Shown here piece after piece: positions 61,477 through 64,000 of a stretch of 64,000 nucleotides of DNA. Where the stretch lies: the NCBI GenBank assembly GCA_049520515.1, contig JBEKPS010000007.1, forward strand, positions 159,266-223,265, given 5' to 3'. A program made the translations under genes and the position numbers. The DNA is from JAFAMS01 sp049520515 (GTDB taxonomy: Bacteria; Vulcanimicrobiota; Vulcanimicrobiia; Vulcanimicrobiales; Vulcanimicrobiaceae). The notes beneath the pieces are model-generated. The model was not told the origin of the DNA. It saw nothing but the letters and a program-made list of their open reading frames with translations, and did not search any database. How positions within the stretch are numbered: the first letter of the stretch is position 1; every line of letters begins with the position of its first letter.

Positions 61477-62409
61477 TTAAACTTGCGTCGTCTCTCCCGG
61501 CTTCATGACGATTGCACGCGTTCTCGGTGATATGCGCGCGAGTTCGGTCTTGAACCGGTCGCCGGCTTCCGTTCCGATAACGAGCGCATTGTGCGCATAG
61601 TGCACGGGAATCGCAACTGATACGCCCAGCATACGCACGGCCTCCGCGGCATCGGCGGGACCCATCGTGAACGGACCGTTGCCGGCGCACACGATCGCAA
61701 GATCCGGTTTGTAGCGCCGCCCGATCAGCGCCATGTCGCCGAACAGATCGGTATCGCCCGATGCATAAACGTTCAGCCCGCCGATTTGCGCGACGAAACC
61801 GATCGAGGGCAAGCCGAACGTCGTTGAATGAAACGCGGGGACGACGACGGCGCGCATTCCGCCGTGCGATCCGACGCCGCCGATGTTTCCACCGGCGCCG
61901 CTGTTGACCACGATTGCGGCCTCATCGAGTCCGACTTCTTTGAATTTCGGGATGAGAGCGTAGCGCAACAGATCGCTGTGCCCCATCGACTTCACGTTCA
62001 AGCCGCGATCGTGAAGCGTCTTGAGCAGCTCGAAATAGTCGCCGATGTGATCGCCGTGATCGTGTGTGAGCAGCACTAGAATTGCTTCGGGCTTTCGCGC
62101 GACGAGGTGGTCGGCGTATGCGGCCGCGCTCGACAGCTCGGGCGGTTTCTTGAGATTGAAGCGGTCATAACCGGCGTTGTTCCAGATCCATGCATCGACG
62201 AGCATGATTTGTTTGTCATCGGCGGTCGCGAGCTCGGCGACGCCACCACCAAGCCAACGAACCTTAACCGGAACTCGCGGTCCCGCTTGCGCGAGCTGTT
62301 GGGGTTCGGCAAATGACGCCATCGGCGCAAGCGCCGCAGCCGTTCCAAGACCGGTTGCGGTCGATGCCTTCAGAAAATCAGCGCGTGTGAAAGGCGATTC
62401 AAGACACAT
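61477..62409 (-). CDS. Exported metallo-beta-lactamase-fold hydrolase, UlaG-like
   Basis: 310 residues. The leader (FTRADFLKASTATGLGTAAAL) has a Tat-like R-x-x-FLK but only one Arg where two are usual. THDHGDHIGD near 115 is the metal motif; further His and Asp in VPAFHST, ASGDTDL and VHYAH complete two metal sites. The overall order fits UlaG-type lactonases. Substrate unknown. It ends 26 bases from the start of the broken gene. Confidence 0.88.
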   Translation of the reverse strand: MCLESPFTRADFLKASTATGLGTAAALAPMASFAEPQQLAQAGPRVPVKVRWLGGGVAELATADDKQIMLVDAWIWNNAGYDRFNLKKPPELSSAAAYADHLVARKPEAILVLLTHDHGDHIGDYFELLKTLHDRGLNVKSMGHSDLLRYALIPKFKEVGLDEAAIVVNSGAGGNIGGVGSHGGMRAVVVPAFHSTTFGLPSIGFVAQIGGLNVYASGDTDLFGDMALIGRRYKPDLAIVCAGNGPFTMGPADAAEAVRMLGVSVAIPVHYAHNALVIGTEAGDRFKTELARISPRTRAIVMKPGETTQV

Positions 62410-62444
62410 ACCCGTGAGGTAGACTACGGGCCGGTTTCCTTCCT

Positions 62445-63437
62445 TTATCTCGCCGCGTGGAGCCGCTCGCGACGTCTGAGTGACGACAGTTCGTCGCCAA
62501 GGTACGCTGCAATCGCCTTCATGCCATATTCGCCCGCGGCCGCTTCAGCTTCCGGATTGTAATTCGTGTTGAAGTTAGCGTCGTACACTAACGGCTTGCC
62601 GTTCTGGTCCACGATGAACTCGATTCCGGCGATCTGCGCATCATTCGCAGCCAGAAACGCCTCGCATTTTTCGATGAGCGGACTCGCGAACTCGGGTTGA
62701 ATCGCAAAGCGCGGACGTGGGGTTTCTCCCACGGACGGCGCACAGATCGCGGCGTCGGGAGCGCAGACGTCAGCCGGGCAGAGTTCGAAGCCTTGTGACG
62801 TGTCGACATTCACTGCATAGAAGAAGTCGCCGCCGATGAACTCCATGCGCGTGATCGTCGGTGTAGCCGACTCGATATATTGCTGCACGAGCGTGACGCC
62901 GTCGATCGGCGCGGGAAGCTCGCCGGCGCCGAGCGCCGCCACGAGTGCGTCGACATTGCGGAAGAGTTGTACGCCAAGACCCTTACCGCCGCGGTTGGGC
63001 TTGACGACGAACGGCCCTTGGAACGTCTGAGCCGCAGCAATGATCGCTTGATCGCCGACTGCGGCGCGCGTTGCGGGGGTCGGGATATCGAACCGCGCAA
63101 GCGCCGCGTACTGCGCGATCTTGCTGCGCTCGAGCGCGAGCGATTTGCGTCCGTTGACGACGCGCCGTCCGTGTTGGTCGAGCCACGCCAGCAACACGTC
63201 GGTCAGCTCGATTGCGTAGCGATGGTCGCGCGTGTGCGACGAAGCGCTCATGCGATTGTAGAAGACGCCGGGCGGCGGAGCTTGCGCGAAATCAACGAGC
63301 CCCGTGTCGACGAAGATGTCTTCGTACGGCTGGTGCAGCTCGTCGAGTGCCGCGTGAAGCGGCACGACCCACGCGTCGTTTTCGTGGATGATGTAGATTT
63401 TCGGTTCGGCGTATTGCGATAACTCTGCGGAGAGCAT
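62445..63437 (-). CDS. ATP-grasp ligase, RimK-like
   Basis: 330 residues from ATG 63437, which has GAGGA 5 bases upstream; ATG 63449 and GTG 63458 are in frame. The pre-ATP-grasp domain ends DHRYAIELTDVLLAWLDQHG. The ATP site has GPFVVKPNRGGKGLGVQLF, with the Mg ligands expected in GIEFIVDQNGKPLVYDANFN (near 290). RimK-type enzymes join an amino acid to a peptide or protein carboxylate. Substrate unknown. The leader is unusual (see the attenuator entry). Confidence 0.87.
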   Translation of the reverse strand: MLSAELSQYAEPKIYIIHENDAWVVPLHAALDELHQPYEDIFVDTGLVDFAQAPPPGVFYNRMSASSHTRDHRYAIELTDVLLAWLDQHGRRVVNGRKSLALERSKIAQYAALARFDIPTPATRAAVGDQAIIAAAQTFQGPFVVKPNRGGKGLGVQLFRNVDALVAALGAGELPAPIDGVTLVQQYIESATPTITRMEFIGGDFFYAVNVDTSQGFELCPADVCAPDAAICAPSVGETPRPRFAIQPEFASPLIEKCEAFLAANDAQIAGIEFIVDQNGKPLVYDANFNTNYNPEAEAAAGEYGMKAIAAYLGDELSSLRRRERLHAAR

Positions 63438-63468
63438 GGTTGTCCTCATCGGCTTCACGTAAGTGCTG

Positions 63469-63511
63469 AAAATAAAAGGCCCCCACCGGTCGGTGAGGGT
63501 CTCGTGAAGCC
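63469..63511 (-). terminator. Terminator/attenuator-like hairpin before the ATP-grasp gene
   Basis: On the minus strand CCCTCACC-GACC-GGTGGGGG (63480-63499) forms an 8-bp stem with one G-T pair, followed by CC and TTTTATTTT (63469-63477), a good intrinsic terminator. It lies just 21 bases before the Shine-Dalgarno of the ATP-grasp gene, too close for a promoter between. A 9-bp inverted repeat (CGTGAAGCC, 63503-63511, and GGCTTCACG, 63451-63459) encloses it, and CTCGT/ACGAG (63502-63518) can make a rival hairpin. That layout suits attenuation, though it could simply end the peroxiredoxin transcript. Confidence 0.6.
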
Positions 63512-63533
63512 TACGAGGCTGCGCGAACGACCG

Positions 63534-63593
63534 CTACGCCGACCCTAGCAAGGGCGACATACAACAGGCCATTTTTCCGCAGCGCGCGTTCAT
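63534..63593 (-). CDS. Possible leader peptide, Cys/Met-rich, 19 residues
   Basis: The mini-ORF MNARCGKMACCMSPLLGSA* begins 10 bases after the peroxiredoxin stop and ends 15 bases before the rival hairpin preceding the terminator. It has three Cys codons, two adjacent, and three Met. A Cys-rich leader before a terminator is the design of amino-acid attenuators. It lacks a clear Shine-Dalgarno, so this is a suggestion only. Confidence 0.3.
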   Translation of the reverse strand: MNARCGKMACCMSPLLGSA

Positions 63594-63603
63594 TGGGCCG
63601 AGC

Positions 63604-64000
63604 CTAGCACAGTGTTCGGAGGAAGGCAATGGTGTCGTCGGGCTCCGGACGGCGCGTATAATCCGGGTCGGCATCGACCTTTCGAATGATGCCGTCTTTT
63701 GAGACGACAAAGCGGGCCGGGATCGGAAGCGTCCATGACTCGTCCGCGTTGTAGTCGGGGATAATCAGCGGAAAGCTCTTGTAGATTTTGACCAAGTAGT
63801 CGGGCAGAGAGAACACCAAACCAAATCGAGCGGCGACCTCATTGTGCAGATCGGAGAGGACGTCGAACGGCAAGCGATGCTGCTCGTGCACGACTTTCGC
63901 AAACTCTTGCGTGGTGGGTGAAATTGCGACTAAATCCGCACCGAGCGCGCGAATTTCGTTATAGGAGCGGCCTAGAGCTGACAGCTCTAGATTGCAGTAG
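63604..64000 (-). CDS. AhpC/TSA-family peroxiredoxin (5' end outside window)
   Basis: The minus-strand frame is open to the window edge. The first visible residues, YCNLELSALGRSYNEIRALG, match the peroxiredoxin-like pattern CPYCNLELRAL, so the peroxidatic Cys should lie just outside or at the edge (YCN). ADLVAISPTTQEFAKVVHEQ and LPFDVLSDLHNEVAARFGLV are typical. It reduces peroxides with thiols. It is the gene before the possible Cys leader and ATP-grasp gene. Confidence 0.88.
   Translation of the reverse strand, partial: YCNLELSALGRSYNEIRALGADLVAISPTTQEFAKVVHEQHRLPFDVLSDLHNEVAARFGLVFSLPDYLVKIYKSFPLIIPDYNADESWTLPIPARFVVSKDGIIRKVDADPDYTRRPEPDDTIAFLRTLC

Overview
The window is a chromosomal stretch of a high-GC (roughly 60 percent), gene-dense bacterium. 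It has an outer-membrane TonB-receptor-like barrel and a periplasmic HtrA, so it is probably diderm. It also carries RNase J, an LCP-family protein, dimeric alpha2-type glycyl-tRNA synthetase and futalosine-route menaquinone genes. That mixture, with many TTG/GTG starts and 1-8 bp gene overlaps, resembles uncultivated diderm lineages such as Candidatus Eremiobacterota/Vulcanimicrobiota (WPS-2). This placement is an inference from gene content, not a proof. I see no tRNA, rRNA, CRISPR array, intact insertion sequence or replication origin.

Layout. 0-8.6 kb: a minus-strand set (small exported protein, TPR protein, response regulator cut by the window edge), a divergent TonB-receptor-like protein, the dnaK-grpE-dnaJ chaperone operon, htrA and a small exported protein. 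8.6-19.7 kb: RNase J, an orphan DppC-type permease, a divergent SDR/HxlR pair, ftsK, a PAP2 phosphatase, then mqnE-mqnA-mqnC (menaquinone by the futalosine route) and convergent mnmA. 19.7-36.2 kb: mostly housekeeping genes (rodZ, yajQ, rimO, an LCP protein, secA, a cupin, prfB with its programmed frameshift, GT2, YbjQ-like, type-4 UDG, rlmN, glycyl-tRNA synthetase), with small accessory genes between, ending in a serine beta-lactamase-like gene.

35.5-47.4 kb: a minus-strand gene train. It starts at argF, whose promoter is overlaid by two ARG-box-like palindromes and appears to give a leaderless mRNA. It runs argF-argR-argG-argH-argC-argJ-argD and continues almost without a gap into a cobalt-type nitrile hydratase/thiocyanate hydrolase-like enzyme whose beta subunit is split into two genes, then an EamA transporter and an SDR. 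argB lies apart, divergent from a methyltransferase. argJ makes the acetyl cycle self-sufficient, so no argA is needed.

47.4-58.5 kb: ppdK, a two-gene chromate transporter, a ThDP enzyme, an Hpt-domain protein, a PLP trans-sulfuration enzyme beside a peptide-binding lipoprotein-like ABC receptor, a repeat-bearing secreted protein, a nitrilase-family hydrolase and an HD phosphohydrolase. 58.5-61.5 kb: an accessory island, a 628-base gene-free stretch, three co-oriented genes of unknown function with weaker GC bias, and a convergent membrane-anchored gene broken by a frameshift. 61.5-64 kb: a metallo-hydrolase, an ATP-grasp ligase preceded by a terminator-like hairpin and a Cys-rich mini-ORF (possible attenuator), and a thiol peroxiredoxin cut by the window edge.

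The best candidates for something undescribed are the island at 59.2-61.5 kb, the split-beta nitrile hydratase attached to the arginine operon, and the possible attenuator at 63.5 kb.
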